64,000 nt of DNA, taken from Marinobacter sp. BGYM27 (lineage in GTDB: Bacteria > Pseudomonadota > Gammaproteobacteria > Pseudomonadales > Oleiphilaceae). How positions within the stretch are numbered: the stretch's first letter is position 1; each line of letters begins with the position of its first letter. The notes beneath the pieces were generated by a model. The model saw only the letters and a program-made list of their open reading frames with translations. It ran no database searches and was not told where the DNA came from. Below, one piece after another: positions 63,850 through 64,000 of this stretch. A program made the translations under genes and the position numbers. Where the stretch lies: assembly GCA_025153445.1 (NCBI GenBank), contig JANZNS010000001.1, positions 248,001-312,000 of the forward strand, given 5' to 3'.

Positions 63850-64000
63850 GGGCGCATTTCCTTTGCGTCGTTATCGTCACGCCAATCCTTGGCGTTATGG
63901 GAATGTAGCGATACCGGCCTGGGGATGCAAACTGTCGAGGGTAGAGCAACCTGCTACGCGACGACGCCTGCCTGCACTAATGCCTCGATCGTGCGGGCGT
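63850..64000. other. Window end, no feature seen
   Basis: 151 bases upstream of the lipase gene to the right edge. I see no gene, repeat or clear promoter; a vgrG-like gene could lie just outside. Confidence 0.4.

Overview
The window looks like chromosomal DNA of a Marinobacter-like marine gammaproteobacterium. This is inference from gene content: a Marinobacter-type fatty acyl-CoA reductase, an HDOD gene next to adk, plsB, rsmJ, an mmsR-mmsAB valine block, many acyl-CoA enzymes and moderately GC-rich coding DNA. I see no rRNA, tRNA, CRISPR array, insertion sequence or prophage. Most of the window is ordinary core and catabolic genome, with a more accessory-looking right end.

Layout. 1-9.2 kb: housekeeping (3' part of an HDOD gene, adk, tsaB, uppP, a conserved hypothetical, rsmJ; plsB on the minus strand; nudC-murI). 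9.2-11 kb: a minus-strand pair of a MprF/DUF2156-like transferase and a SAM methyltransferase. 11.2-18 kb: signalling (periplasmic solute-binding protein, REC-PAS-GGDEF-EAL response regulator, HDOD-GAF-histidine kinase, FlhG/MinD-like ATPase). 18.3-25.8 kb: lipid and acetate metabolism (fatty acyl-CoA reductase, acs, a CrbR/ErdR-like regulator, fatty acid desaturase, TSUP transporter, DUF1439 lipoprotein). 26-32 kb: HAD hydrolase, CPXCG zinc protein, aminotransferase, two oxidoreductases, a lone EAL protein, a small membrane protein. 32-38 kb: LysR regulator divergent from an acyl-CoA dehydrogenase / SDR / APH-type kinase / histidine phosphatase / SDR operon, possibly for hydroxy-acyl-CoA breakdown. 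38-50 kb: dacB, GST-like, aldo/keto reductase, MDR reductase, GFA enzyme, glycerate kinase, PQQ sugar dehydrogenase, dodecin, ABC exporter, YaiI, methyltransferase, SRPBCC protein. 49.9-56.5 kb: AraC-type mmsR divergent from mmsA - acyl-CoA dehydrogenase - enoyl-CoA hydratase - 3-hydroxyisobutyryl-CoA hydrolase - mmsB, which together cover distal valine degradation. 56.5-61 kb: PerM-like protein, an MDR / proline-racemase-superfamily pair, cyanase. 61-64 kb: a Fur-box promoter driving a 49-residue membrane protein that I do not recognise, then a Tle1-like (DUF2235) lipase effector gene overlapping a DUF2931 lipoprotein gene.

The best leads are the Fur-controlled small membrane protein (60,973-61,192), the lipase/lipoprotein pair (61,220-63,849), the kinase-plus-acyl-CoA-dehydrogenase operon (33,117-36,980), the HDOD kinase / c-di-GMP regulator pair (12,152-16,410) and a proline-racemase-fold enzyme lacking both catalytic cysteines (59,099-60,151). 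Functions are assigned by recognising motifs by eye; no database search was possible.
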